Source: JACJXF01 sp964349045 (lineage in GTDB: Bacteria > Bacteroidota > Bacteroidia > Bacteroidales > GCA-2748055). Taken from it: 16,031 nt of DNA. The position numbers and the translations under genes are program-made. The stretch spans positions 1 to 16,031 of the forward strand of contig CAYGFI010000110.1 of NCBI GenBank assembly GCA_964349045.1, read 5' to 3'. A model generated the notes under the pieces. It worked only from the letters and a program-made list of their open reading frames with translations. It was not told the DNA's origin and did not search any database. Numbering within the stretch: position 1 is the stretch's first letter; the number at the start of each line of letters is the position of its first letter. Positions 5,417 to 12,704 of the stretch are shown here, in pieces.

Positions 5417-6871
5417 TTATTTTCCTGGAATAGCAGCCAATGTTTCTGTCAAAAACTCATAAAACTTCCCCACAGTAGCAATATTCACCTTCTCATCCGG
5501 GGAATGGGGATAACGGATAGTAGGGCCGAAAGAAATAAGCTCCATTTTCGGATAAGCCGCCCCGATGATACCACATTCCAATCCTGCATGAATAACTTTT
5601 ACCTCGGGAGTTTTTCCAAATTTTTTCTGATACACCTCCTTCATGGTCCTCAGAATTACAGAGTTAACATCAGGTTTCCATCCGGGATATGTCCCGTCGT
5701 GCTTAACTTCCATACCGCCAAGTTCCATAACCGACTGAGTCATATGACCGAGACTGAACTTGGCTGAGTCGACAGAACTCCTTAAGAGACAAAGAATCTT
5801 AACTTCACCTTTTTCGGCTTTAACAATAGCAAGGTTTGTAGATGTTTCAACAATACCAGGAATTTCAGTACTCATTCGCATGACTGCATTAGGAATTCCA
5901 TAAACAATTTTTATAAATCTTGATTGCACTTCCGATTCCATAATTTTGGAAGGCATTTCAGCAGGTTCAGCCACAAGCTTCAAACCCGGATCGGGAGTGG
6001 AATATTCCTTGCTGAATATATCCTGACAATTTTTTACTTCTGATAGAAATTTATCTTTATTTTTTCCGGGAATAACAACTAAAGCGAAAGCCTCACGTGG
6101 AATAGCATTCCTCAGACTGCCGCCATCGACAGTTGCAATGCGCAATCCTATTTCCCGGGTGGCCCATAATACCCTGTTTATAATTTTGTTGGCATTACCC
6201 CGACTCAGGTTGATGTCGAGACCTGAATGACCACCTTTCAGTCCTGTAAGAGAAAGTTTATATGCAATCATGCCGGTAGGAACATTTACTTCCTTGTATT
6301 TCATTGTTCCGGTGGTATTCATTCCTCCTGCACAACCAATATACAACTCACCCTCATCCTCCGAGTCAAGATTCAGGAGAATATCTCCTTTAAGAAGCCC
6401 GGGTTTGAGCTCAAATGCTCCTGTCATGCCGGTCTCTTCATCAATGGTAAGGAGTACTTCAAGAGGACCGTGTTTCAGGGAATTATCCTGCAAAACTGCC
6501 ATAGCGGCAGCAACCCCGATTCCATTATCGGCCCCGAGAGTTGTTCCGTTCGCCCGTACCCATTCTCCATCAATAACCGTTTCGATCGGATCTTTTTCGA
6601 AATCATGAATTTTATCCGAATTTTTCTGAGGAACCATATCGAGATGCCCCTGTAATACAACCCCTATTAGGTTCTCCATTCCAGGAAAGGCAGGTTTTCT
6701 TATTATAACGTTACCTGTTTGGTCAACTATTGTTTCCAATCCCAGCTTTTTCCCAAAGGCTTTAGCAAAAGCTGCGGCTTTTTCTTCCTTTTTTGAAGGA
6801 CGGGGAATCTGGGTCAGTTCATGGAAATTATTCCAAAGGGGTCCGGGTTTAAGTGATTTGATTGTGCTCAT
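5417..6871 (-). CDS. pepD: Xaa-His (aminoacyl-histidine) dipeptidase, M20C
   Basis: Cytoplasmic two-metal dipeptidase of peptidase family M20C that cleaves Xaa-His and other dipeptides after peptide uptake. Seen: metal-site residues His76 and Asp78 in QGHLDMVPQ, bridging Asp115 in LGADNGIG, catalytic Glu145 and metal ligand Glu146 in IDEETGMTG, Asp169 in LNLDSEDEG, and C-terminal His456 in RYPHSPDEKV. The lid (dimerisation-type) domain lies between, roughly residues 190-400. Length 484 is typical for PepD. The start at 6871 is only 8 nt from the stop of the PqqD-like gene, so translation is probably coupled in an operon of OPT transporter, PqqD-like protein and PepD. This context fits a job in degrading imported oligopeptides. 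Confidence 0.96.
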   Translation of the reverse strand: MSTIKSLKPGPLWNNFHELTQIPRPSKKEEKAAAFAKAFGKKLGLETIVDQTGNVIIRKPAFPGMENLIGVVLQGHLDMVPQKNSDKIHDFEKDPIETVIDGEWVRANGTTLGADNGIGVAAAMAVLQDNSLKHGPLEVLLTIDEETGMTGAFELKPGLLKGDILLNLDSEDEGELYIGCAGGMNTTGTMKYKEVNVPTGMIAYKLSLTGLKGGHSGLDINLSRGNANKIINRVLWATREIGLRIATVDGGSLRNAIPREAFALVVIPGKNKDKFLSEVKNCQDIFSKEYSTPDPGLKLVAEPAEMPSKIMESEVQSRFIKIVYGIPNAVMRMSTEIPGIVETSTNLAIVKAEKGEVKILCLLRSSVDSAKFSLGHMTQSVMELGGMEVKHDGTYPGWKPDVNSVILRTMKEVYQKKFGKTPEVKVIHAGLECGIIGAAYPKMELISFGPTIRYPHSPDEKVNIATVGKFYEFLTETLAAIPGK

Positions 6872-6879
6872 ATATAATT

Positions 6880-7257
6880 TTATTTATAGTTAATTATTTG
6901 CCTGAAAGTAATATACTTCCAATCGTACAACAAAGTAATAAATTTCGTTATCCTGCTCCCGGCTTCATCCATGACCTTGTTCTTTTCATTCAATTGATAC
7001 TGAACGGAAGTGGTTATTTCCGCTACGGTTTTATCCCCTGAAATATTTAACCAGGTAACCGAACCCAGCTCATCGAGTTTTATTTTATAAAAAAGTTGCT
7101 GCGTACGCGGAAACAGATTATTTACCCATTTACTTTGAAACTTAGGTGCAAGAATAACGACTTTACCCTCAACAATATTATGCCCGTGAACTCTTATCGG
7201 TATCAGGTCAACTGCACTGGTTGATTTTAGAATTTTCCGGCGTTGAAAGTAGTTCAT
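6880..7257 (-). CDS. PqqD-like protein
   Basis: Small protein of the PqqD type (PF05402), a winged-helix fold that in PQQ and other RiPP pathways binds the leader peptide and hands it to a radical-SAM enzyme. Seen: an N-terminal IPIRVHGHNI and a following KVVILAPKF strand pair, then the PqqD core IKLDELGSVTWLNISGDKTV with the conserved Leu-x-x-x-Gly-x-x-x-Trp pattern and TVAEIT helix start, and a final helix ending ITKFITLL. The 125 residues are somewhat longer than PqqD itself (about 90), mainly through the N-terminal strands and a loop. No radical-SAM partner or precursor peptide is nearby; it sits 24 nt after the OPT transporter gene and 8 nt before pepD. Family call is fairly firm, its role here is unknown. 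Confidence 0.75.
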   Translation of the reverse strand: MNYFQRRKILKSTSAVDLIPIRVHGHNIVEGKVVILAPKFQSKWVNNLFPRTQQLFYKIKLDELGSVTWLNISGDKTVAEITTSVQYQLNEKNKVMDEAGSRITKFITLLYDWKYITFRQIINYK

Positions 7258-7281
7258 TTTTTTAGTTTATAATCTTTCAAC

Positions 7282-9375
7282 TTACAAAGCTGCCGGTGGC
7301 GCCGGTTCATCAGGACTTCCGGCTTTGCGCAGAGGCAGACTTACCATACCCCAACCAATCAGAGATAGAATAGCCAGACCAATGAGGTAAGATGGATTGG
7401 TGAAAACGGCCGAAGGGAATTTTTCGAATGCGGCAAATATAGCAAAAACCAATCCCATCAGCGCTTCACCGGCAATAAGTCCGGATGCGATCAGAACACC
7501 CACATTTTCACTGCGGATTTTCTGCGCGTCGTTGTGTTTTCTCCTTTCCGCAAACATAGTTAATATTCCTTTAATCATACCCCCCATAAAAATTGCGAAA
7601 GTGGTTTGCAGGGGAAGATACATTCCCACGAACACCAGCATAGGACTCTGCACCCTCATGATGATAAAACCTATTCCGAGGAGCATTCCGGTAATTACCA
7701 GAGGCCATGCCATTTCACCTCCTACGATACCCTGGGATAGGAGAGCCATGAGATTTGCCTGAGGTGCAGAAAGTTCCTTGGAACCAAATCCCCCGATATA
7801 ACCTTCCTTAAGCCCTGTATTGATGTCGCCCTGATTAAGATACGAAAGAACGAAAAACATCACGGCGCCAGCGGCAACCACTCCAATGATATCGCCAAGC
7901 TGCATGCGCCAGGGTGTCCCACCCAGGATGTGTCCGGCCTTGAGATCCTGAAGCATCTCTCCTGCCACTGCAGCGGAAACACAAACGATTGCCGCAACTC
8001 CAAGTGTAGCGGCAACTCCTTCGTTGCCTGTGACCCCAAGAATTACCATAATGAGAGCCGTAACCACCAGGGCTGTTAATGTAAGTCCGGAGATGGGATT
8101 ATTACTCGATCCCATTATCCCCACTAAATATCCTGAAACGGCAGCGAAGAAAAAAGCCAGGATTATCATCACGGTTGCTGCTACAATAGCCACTAAAACG
8201 GTTGTGCTAAAAATAAAATAGGTAATGGCAAAAGTTGCCAGGGCAACACCTAATATGCCTATCAATATCCAGTTAAAGGAAATATCTTTTTCGTTCCTTG
8301 GAACGCCAGAATCTACACCTGAAGCGGCTTTCTTAACATCGTCGATTGAACGGCTTACACCGGTAAAAAGACTTTTTCGCATACGATACAGAGTAAAAAT
8401 GGCTGATACAAGCATCCCGCCAATTGCCATTGGCCGGACGATAAATCTCCATACGGAATATGCCTTATCAATCCAAACTTTCTGAAGCGCCGACTGCTGT
8501 GAAATACCTTCCGATTGGGCCATTACCGCAGCAATTCCGTCAATATCAATCTGTGGACCCAGAAAATAAAGAATGATTGGGGTAAGAAGTCCCCATGCCA
8601 GCACACTACCACTAAAGTTAAGGGAAGCCAGGCGAGGTCCGATAATGTAACCTACCCCCACATATGCCGGAGAAATAGCCGGTGAACCTGCCAGCGCTCC
8701 ACCTTTGCCGATAACTCCTATCTTTTCTCCGAAGAAACCGCCAAGTCCGGTGATACTTTGTTTTCCAAATATTATAAAACGTTCCCAGTAATCGGCAAAT
8801 ATGCTGAACTTCGCAAGTAATGTGACAATTGCGCCAATTACCATGGAACCAAAAAGATACGTGGAACCACTCCCGGCCTGGCTTCCTGATTTGTGAATCT
8901 CAGCAGCAGCAACCGATTCGGGGAAAGGAAGTTCTGTATCATCTACCATCACTTTCCGTAAGAGCGCAACAAACATGATACCCAGTATACCTCCCGCGAT
9001 AAGAATGGCCGTAGTAATTCCATAAGTGAAGAAATTTTCTACTTCTATGCCTTGTTGCTGTTTCTGGAGATAAACAATATAAAATGCAGGAATGGTAAAA
9101 ATAGCGCCAGCTGCAACCGACTCACCGATGGAACCGACAGTACGGGCAAAATTTTCTTCGAGAATACTTCCGCGCATTGCTTTAATCAGAGCCATGCCAA
9201 TAACTGCAGCCGGGTAGGTAGCGGCGATGGTCATACCGGCCTTTAAACCAAGATAAGCATTGGCGGCTCCAAGAACAACGGCCAGTACCAGTCCTATAAC
9301 CAGGGCACGGATGGTGAATTCGGCCATATTTGTTTCAGCCGAGACAAAGGGGACAAATTTTTTCTGCTGTGACAT
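7282..9375 (-). CDS. OPT family oligopeptide transporter
   Basis: Inner-membrane secondary transporter of the oligopeptide transporter (OPT) superfamily, bacterial branch, expected to import peptides with protons. Seen: 697 residues, about 14-16 hydrophobic helices, the first with GAANAYLGLKAGMTIAATYP (36-55), which is diagnostic for bacterial OPT proteins, and a polar loop with ELPFPESVAAAEIHKSG near residue 150 that corresponds to the conserved Pro-Glu region of the family. The C-terminus is a short Pro-rich tail. It is the first gene of a tight minus-strand cluster with the PqqD-like gene and pepD. The substrate may be peptides (supported by PepD) but metal chelates are also carried by OPT proteins. 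Upstream, TACATTTA (minus strand, 9403-9410) is a weak candidate -7 box. Confidence 0.93.
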   Translation of the reverse strand: MSQQKKFVPFVSAETNMAEFTIRALVIGLVLAVVLGAANAYLGLKAGMTIAATYPAAVIGMALIKAMRGSILEENFARTVGSIGESVAAGAIFTIPAFYIVYLQKQQQGIEVENFFTYGITTAILIAGGILGIMFVALLRKVMVDDTELPFPESVAAAEIHKSGSQAGSGSTYLFGSMVIGAIVTLLAKFSIFADYWERFIIFGKQSITGLGGFFGEKIGVIGKGGALAGSPAISPAYVGVGYIIGPRLASLNFSGSVLAWGLLTPIILYFLGPQIDIDGIAAVMAQSEGISQQSALQKVWIDKAYSVWRFIVRPMAIGGMLVSAIFTLYRMRKSLFTGVSRSIDDVKKAASGVDSGVPRNEKDISFNWILIGILGVALATFAITYFIFSTTVLVAIVAATVMIILAFFFAAVSGYLVGIMGSSNNPISGLTLTALVVTALIMVILGVTGNEGVAATLGVAAIVCVSAAVAGEMLQDLKAGHILGGTPWRMQLGDIIGVVAAGAVMFFVLSYLNQGDINTGLKEGYIGGFGSKELSAPQANLMALLSQGIVGGEMAWPLVITGMLLGIGFIIMRVQSPMLVFVGMYLPLQTTFAIFMGGMIKGILTMFAERRKHNDAQKIRSENVGVLIASGLIAGEALMGLVFAIFAAFEKFPSAVFTNPSYLIGLAILSLIGWGMVSLPLRKAGSPDEPAPPAAL

Positions 9376-9455
9376 AGAAGTAGGTTTAGTTTTTTAAGAG
9401 GATAAATGTAATAATCTTCTGTGAAATTTTCGAAAAACTGAAAAAGAATCAATTA

Positions 9456-9527
9456 GACAATGTGACAATGTGACAATGAAACAATGTGACAATGAAACTA
9501 TGAAACAATGTGACAATGAAACAATGA
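9456..9527. repeat. 8-bp tandem array, unit (G/A)ACAATG(T/A)
   Basis: Nine octamers in strict register from 9456 to 9527: GACAATGT twice, then variants in which mainly the first and last bases alternate; one unit has AACTATGA. The array lies in the divergent spacer between the OPT transporter and the DMT exporter, upstream of both. It shares period, but not sequence, with the array at 1813-1988. Confidence 0.85.
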
Positions 9528-9568
9528 GCTTAATAATTCGTTGTTATCAATTTGCAGAAATTGTTGAA

Positions 9569-9597
9569 TTGCCGGATTATTTTTTCCATTATATTCG
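9569..9597 (+). promoter_or_regulatory. Candidate promoter of the DMT exporter gene
   Basis: TTG at 9569-9571, an 18-bp gap, then TATATTCG at 9590-9597, one base from the Bacteroidota -7 consensus TAnnTTTG. Transcription would begin at about 9602-9605, practically at the annotated ATG (9604). Either the message is leaderless or translation starts at the second Met codon (9616). Confidence 0.45.
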
Positions 9598-9603
9598 CAC
9601 ATC

Positions 9604-10548
9604 ATGAACCCCGCCATGCCCCTATCAAAATCCAAAGCAGCAACACTCGCCGGAATACTTGCAATAATCATGTGGAGCAGTAACGTGGCCGTTTCAAAAA
9701 CTGCCATGAACGATCTTGGGGCTTATAGCGCCGCTTATTTCATATATTTCTTCAGCGGAATTTTAAATTTCTTTATTCTTTTTGCTGCTCTTGGAAAAAA
9801 TAAACTCTGGAACCATTTAAAAGATCTTCCATTAAAATATTACCTGCAAACCGGTATTTTTATTTTATTTAATAATGTGTTCTTCTTTCTGGCTCTTGGC
9901 TTGGCCAAAACCAATGAGGAACTGATCATCGTGGCTCTGCTAAATTACCTTTGGCCAGTGCTGATAACTGTTTTCAGGGTTCCGATTTATCGTTTGAAAG
10001 TAAACCTGTTCTTGTTTTACCCCGGGATAGCAGTTGCATTTACAGGTATAAGCCTTGCGCTTCTTCAGGGTTACACAGCCTATGAATTACTGACTATTGC
10101 AGGGACGCTGGACGATAATTTTCTTGCATTTATGTTTGCATTTATGGGAGCCGTATCCTGGGCTATTTATTCAAATATGATAAGGAAATATAGTTCCAAA
10201 GATGATATCGTTGCATTACCAATAATTTTTATTCTTAGCGGAATGGTGTTTGCAGTAATACAAATGATCAGAGGTGATACCCAATCCTTCAGTTTATATC
10301 CGCTATACAGTAATCCCTTTCTGATCTATACAATTATTGGTCCTACCTGCCTTGGCTACCTTTTTTGGTTTTTTGCAATGAAATATGGGAACCGAAACTT
10401 TGTTACCTCCTTATCTTATATGATTCCCCTTGGATCTGTATGGTTGGTAAGTCTTTTACATTCCATTCCTGTCAGGCCAATGTTTTGGGTTTCGGTTGTG
10501 CTTTTAATTACAGGAGCTTTACTGGGAGTGAAGTCTGTGAGGGAATAA
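9604..10548 (+). CDS. DMT (EamA) exporter related to aromatic amino acid exporter YddG
   Basis: Ten-helix inner-membrane exporter of the drug/metabolite transporter superfamily. Its best match in my memory is E. coli YddG, which exports aromatic amino acids. Shared patterns: KAATLAGILAIIMWS at the N-terminus, LALGLAKTNEELI followed by LLNYLWPVLITVF near the middle, and AFMFAFMGAVSWAIYSNMIR at the start of the second EamA half. Length 314 is normal for two EamA repeats of five helices each. The start could also be the Met codon at 9616, which would leave the candidate promoter a short leader. It is the first plus-strand gene after the divergent spacer and is followed by a 69-bp gap and the S37 peptidase. 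Substrate assignment is by similarity only. Confidence 0.87.
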   Translation: MNPAMPLSKSKAATLAGILAIIMWSSNVAVSKTAMNDLGAYSAAYFIYFFSGILNFFILFAALGKNKLWNHLKDLPLKYYLQTGIFILFNNVFFFLALGLAKTNEELIIVALLNYLWPVLITVFRVPIYRLKVNLFLFYPGIAVAFTGISLALLQGYTAYELLTIAGTLDDNFLAFMFAFMGAVSWAIYSNMIRKYSSKDDIVALPIIFILSGMVFAVIQMIRGDTQSFSLYPLYSNPFLIYTIIGPTCLGYLFWFFAMKYGNRNFVTSLSYMIPLGSVWLVSLLHSIPVRPMFWVSVVLLITGALLGVKSVRE

Positions 10549-10549
10549 G

Positions 10550-10572
10550 GGAGTGTGGAGTTTGGAGTGTGG
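10550..10572. repeat. 7-bp tandem array, unit GGAGTGT
   Basis: Three heptamers GGAGTGT, GGAGTTT and GGAGTGT (10550-10556, 10557-10563, 10564-10570) plus the first two bases of a fourth begin two bases after the exporter stop codon. Short, but in strict period with other arrays of the window. Confidence 0.6.
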
Positions 10573-10617
10573 TTTCTTAAAAAATGTCTATTTTTATAGT
10601 CTTTTCAAATTAGATTT

Positions 10618-11910
10618 ATGAGAAAACTTTCTTTGCTTTATCTGCTGCTTACCCTGTCATTTCAGGTTTTCACGCAGTTTTCGTCTCTCGAAAAAAAACT
10701 ATTTGAACTTCCGGATGTTATTTTTTCACCGGTTGAAGTTCCTGCCGGTTTCGAAGCCGCTTATGAACTGGCGATTCGCCAACCTATTGATCATAACGAT
10801 CATCAAAAGGGATATTTTTACCAGAAGGTTTTTCTCTCCCACAGAGGATATGACAGACCAGTGGTTTTTGTTACCGAAGGATATGAGCAACATGGAATTT
10901 ATCCAAATGAACTGACAAGTCTTTTAAATGCAAACCAAATTGAGGTGGAGCACCGTTTTTTCGGAGTAAGTATTCCTGATTCGCCCGAAAATAAATATGA
11001 TTATCTGAATATTGAACAAGAGGCAGCAGATTTGCATTATATTAACCGGCTGATGAAAGAAATTTATAATGGTAAATGGATCAGCACAGGAATAAGCAAA
11101 GGAGGACAAAACAGTATATTTTACCGGTATTTTTTCCCTCTGGATGTTGATGTGACAATTCCCTACGTTGCTCCCCTGAACCTTGCCCTGGGGGATGAAA
11201 GGATCTATAAGTTTTTCGATACGGTAAATACTGCCGAATGCAGAAATAAAATCAGGGAATTTCAGATCCGCCTACTTAAAGAACGAAATAATATTCTGCC
11301 TCTTCTTAAATGGTACAGCAAGGGAAAAGACCTTAAATTTACCTACCTGACTTTTGAACAGGCTTTTGAATACACCGTTCTGGAATATGCTTTTTCTTTC
11401 TGGCAGTGGGGGCACAAATGTATTGAAATTCCTCCTGAAAATTCATCACTTGAAGAAGCTGCGATTCATCTTCTGAAAGTCTCAGATATTGACTTTTTTG
11501 CAGATGAAACAATGAAAAAGTTTGAATCGCATTATTACCAGGCTGCCCGGGAGGTTGGATATTATTCTTACCGTACTGATGAGTTCAGGGGACTTCTGAA
11601 ATCACTTCCCATGGAACCCTATCCCAGCGCTATTTTTACACCCGGTAAGATGGAAGTGGAATACAACAGCACAATTTCAAAGAAAGTATTTGACTGGACC
11701 CAAAACAGCGGAAATTACATGATTTATATTTATGGGGCCGGTGATACATGGTCGGCCACATCAGTCCCTCCTGCCTCCAGGACAAATTCCCTCTGGATTT
11801 TTCTTAATGGAGCACATCATGGTTCAGCCCGAGTTAAAAACATGACTTCCTCTCAAAGAGAGATGTTTATTAATACTTTGGAAGGGTGGCTCGATTTGGA
11901 TTTAGAGTAA
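10618..11910 (+). CDS. Secreted peptidase, family S37 (PS-10 type tripeptidyl aminopeptidase)
   Basis: Serine aminopeptidase of family S37 (PF05576), whose characterised Streptomyces member releases tripeptides from protein N-termini. Seen: a signal peptide in residues 1-20 (MRKLSLLYLLLTLSFQVFTQ) without a lipobox, then FLSHRGYDRPVVFVTEGY, EHRFFGVSIP, and the nucleophile elbow GISKGGQN with Ser160, followed by YRYFFPLDVDVTIPYVAP. Asp376 in YGAGDTWSA and His400 or His401 in NGAHHGS complete a likely triad of an alpha/beta hydrolase fold. At 430 residues it is complete. It probably acts in the periplasm or outside the cell and may supply short peptides for import by the OPT system encoded on the other strand, an inference from joint presence only. 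A 151-bp spacer with a hairpin follows. Confidence 0.9.
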   Translation: MRKLSLLYLLLTLSFQVFTQFSSLEKKLFELPDVIFSPVEVPAGFEAAYELAIRQPIDHNDHQKGYFYQKVFLSHRGYDRPVVFVTEGYEQHGIYPNELTSLLNANQIEVEHRFFGVSIPDSPENKYDYLNIEQEAADLHYINRLMKEIYNGKWISTGISKGGQNSIFYRYFFPLDVDVTIPYVAPLNLALGDERIYKFFDTVNTAECRNKIREFQIRLLKERNNILPLLKWYSKGKDLKFTYLTFEQAFEYTVLEYAFSFWQWGHKCIEIPPENSSLEEAAIHLLKVSDIDFFADETMKKFESHYYQAAREVGYYSYRTDEFRGLLKSLPMEPYPSAIFTPGKMEVEYNSTISKKVFDWTQNSGNYMIYIYGAGDTWSATSVPPASRTNSLWIFLNGAHHGSARVKNMTSSQREMFINTLEGWLDLDLE

Positions 11911-11949
11911 TTTAGAATTTTTAAAAAGAACACCGGTAAAAACAATAAC

Positions 11950-12046
11950 AACTGAGATACAGAAAAAATAGAGGAATACAGAACTTAATAAAACCATTTA
12001 ATATCATAATTCTGTGTTACATTGTGTTCTCATTGTATCTGCAGTG
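11950..12046. repeat. Imperfect long inverted repeat between S37 peptidase and C_GCAxxG gene
   Basis: The left arm 11950-11983 begins AACTGAGATACAG and ends GAATACAGAA. The right arm 12010-12046, read in reverse complement, begins CACTGCAGATACA and ends AACACAGAA. The arms pair over about 35 bp with mismatches and a loop of about 26 nt. The layout is like that of the hairpin at 3485-3596 but the wording differs. It could act as a terminator of the peptidase message or be a small mobile repeat. Confidence 0.55.
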
Positions 12047-12061
12047 ATAAAAACAGGAAAA

Positions 12062-12505
12062 ATGAAAACAGACCAATCGAAAGTAATCAAGGCATTCCGC
12101 GAAGACAAAAACTGTTCCCAGGCAGTATTGCTGGGTTTTGCCGACCGTTTCCAGATCCAGGAGGATCATGCTTTAAGCATTGCATCAGGATTTGGTGCGG
12201 GAATGGGTCGCTTGCAGAGAACCTGCGGTGCAGTATCCGGCGCATACATGGTTATCGGTTTGTATGCCGGTACAAAATCTACCAGTAATATTGAAAGGAA
12301 AGAGGCGGCTTATTCAATGATTAAGGAATTCACAAAAAGATTTGAAGATAAAAAAGAAACCACTCAATGTGCAGACCTGCTTCATTGCGACCTGAATACC
12401 GAAGAAGGAAAAGAATACTTTGAAGATAACCATCTCAGGGAAAAAGTCTGCGAAAAATGTATTCAGTTGTCTTTGAGTATTTTGGATGATTTAATGGTTG
12501 GTTAA
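12062..12505 (+). CDS. C_GCAxxG_C_C family redox protein
   Basis: Member of the C_GCAxxG_C_C family (PF09719), small proteins with conserved cysteines thought to be redox active or metal binding; no reaction is established. Seen: six cysteines at 18 (NCSQAVL), 55 (RTCGAVSG, the name-giving motif), 103 and 109 (CADLLHC) and 130 and 133 (CEKC), with a Gly-rich segment SGFGAGMGRLQ before Cys55. I chose the ATG at 12062 (147 residues) because the family starts a few residues before the first Cys; a GTG at 12014 would add 16 residues that overlap the right arm of the upstream hairpin and look unlike protein. No leader peptide, so cytoplasmic. The neighbours give no firm hint to a partner. Confidence 0.88.
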   Translation: MKTDQSKVIKAFREDKNCSQAVLLGFADRFQIQEDHALSIASGFGAGMGRLQRTCGAVSGAYMVIGLYAGTKSTSNIERKEAAYSMIKEFTKRFEDKKETTQCADLLHCDLNTEEGKEYFEDNHLREKVCEKCIQLSLSILDDLMVG

Positions 12506-12527
12506 CTCTTTGGATCCGATCAGGACA

Positions 12528-12555
12528 GAGAAGGGAGTAGGGAGAGGGGAGAAGG
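12528..12555. repeat. 7-bp tandem array, unit GAGAAGG
   Basis: Four heptamers in register: GAGAAGG, GAGTAGG, GAGAGGG and GAGAAGG. The tract is almost pure purine on the plus strand and begins 22 bp after the stop of the C_GCAxxG gene. Confidence 0.7.
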
Positions 12556-12568
12556 TGTTAAGAAATTT

Positions 12569-12586
12569 AATTCTAAATTCTAAATT
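12569..12586. repeat. Short 7-bp array, unit AAATTCT
   Basis: Two and a half units (AATTCT, AAATTCT, AAATT) of the same heptamer as the array at 3988-4022, more than 8 kb away. It lies 13 bp after the purine array. Confidence 0.5.
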
Positions 12587-12650
12587 AAAATCCGAAACTA
12601 TCTAAAATCCAACGAATTGACGAATTGTTTAGTATTTAACTTCCCGTTTT

Positions 12651-12683
12651 TTTGCTGATTAGAATTATTTTGCTTTAAATTTA
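12651..12683 (+). promoter_or_regulatory. Candidate promoter of the MFS gene
   Basis: TTTG at 12651-12654 and TAAATTTA at 12676-12683 are separated by 21 bp, close to the Bacteroidota pattern TTG-N19-21-TAnnTTTG with one mismatch in the -7 box. The ATG follows 21 bp later. Confidence 0.4.
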
Positions 12684-12704
12684 GCGTTCTAACTAAAAAT
12701 CCCT

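Noticed and set aside
9456..9527. Operator array or iteron-like origin in the divergent spacer
   Set aside because: The period is strict, but other spacers have the same period with unrelated units, there is no replication gene nearby, and no known regulator box matches the unit.
12014..12061. GTG start that would extend the C_GCAxxG protein by 16 residues
   Set aside because: The extension overlaps the right arm of the upstream hairpin and the family starts shortly before the first conserved Cys; the ATG at 12062 fits better.
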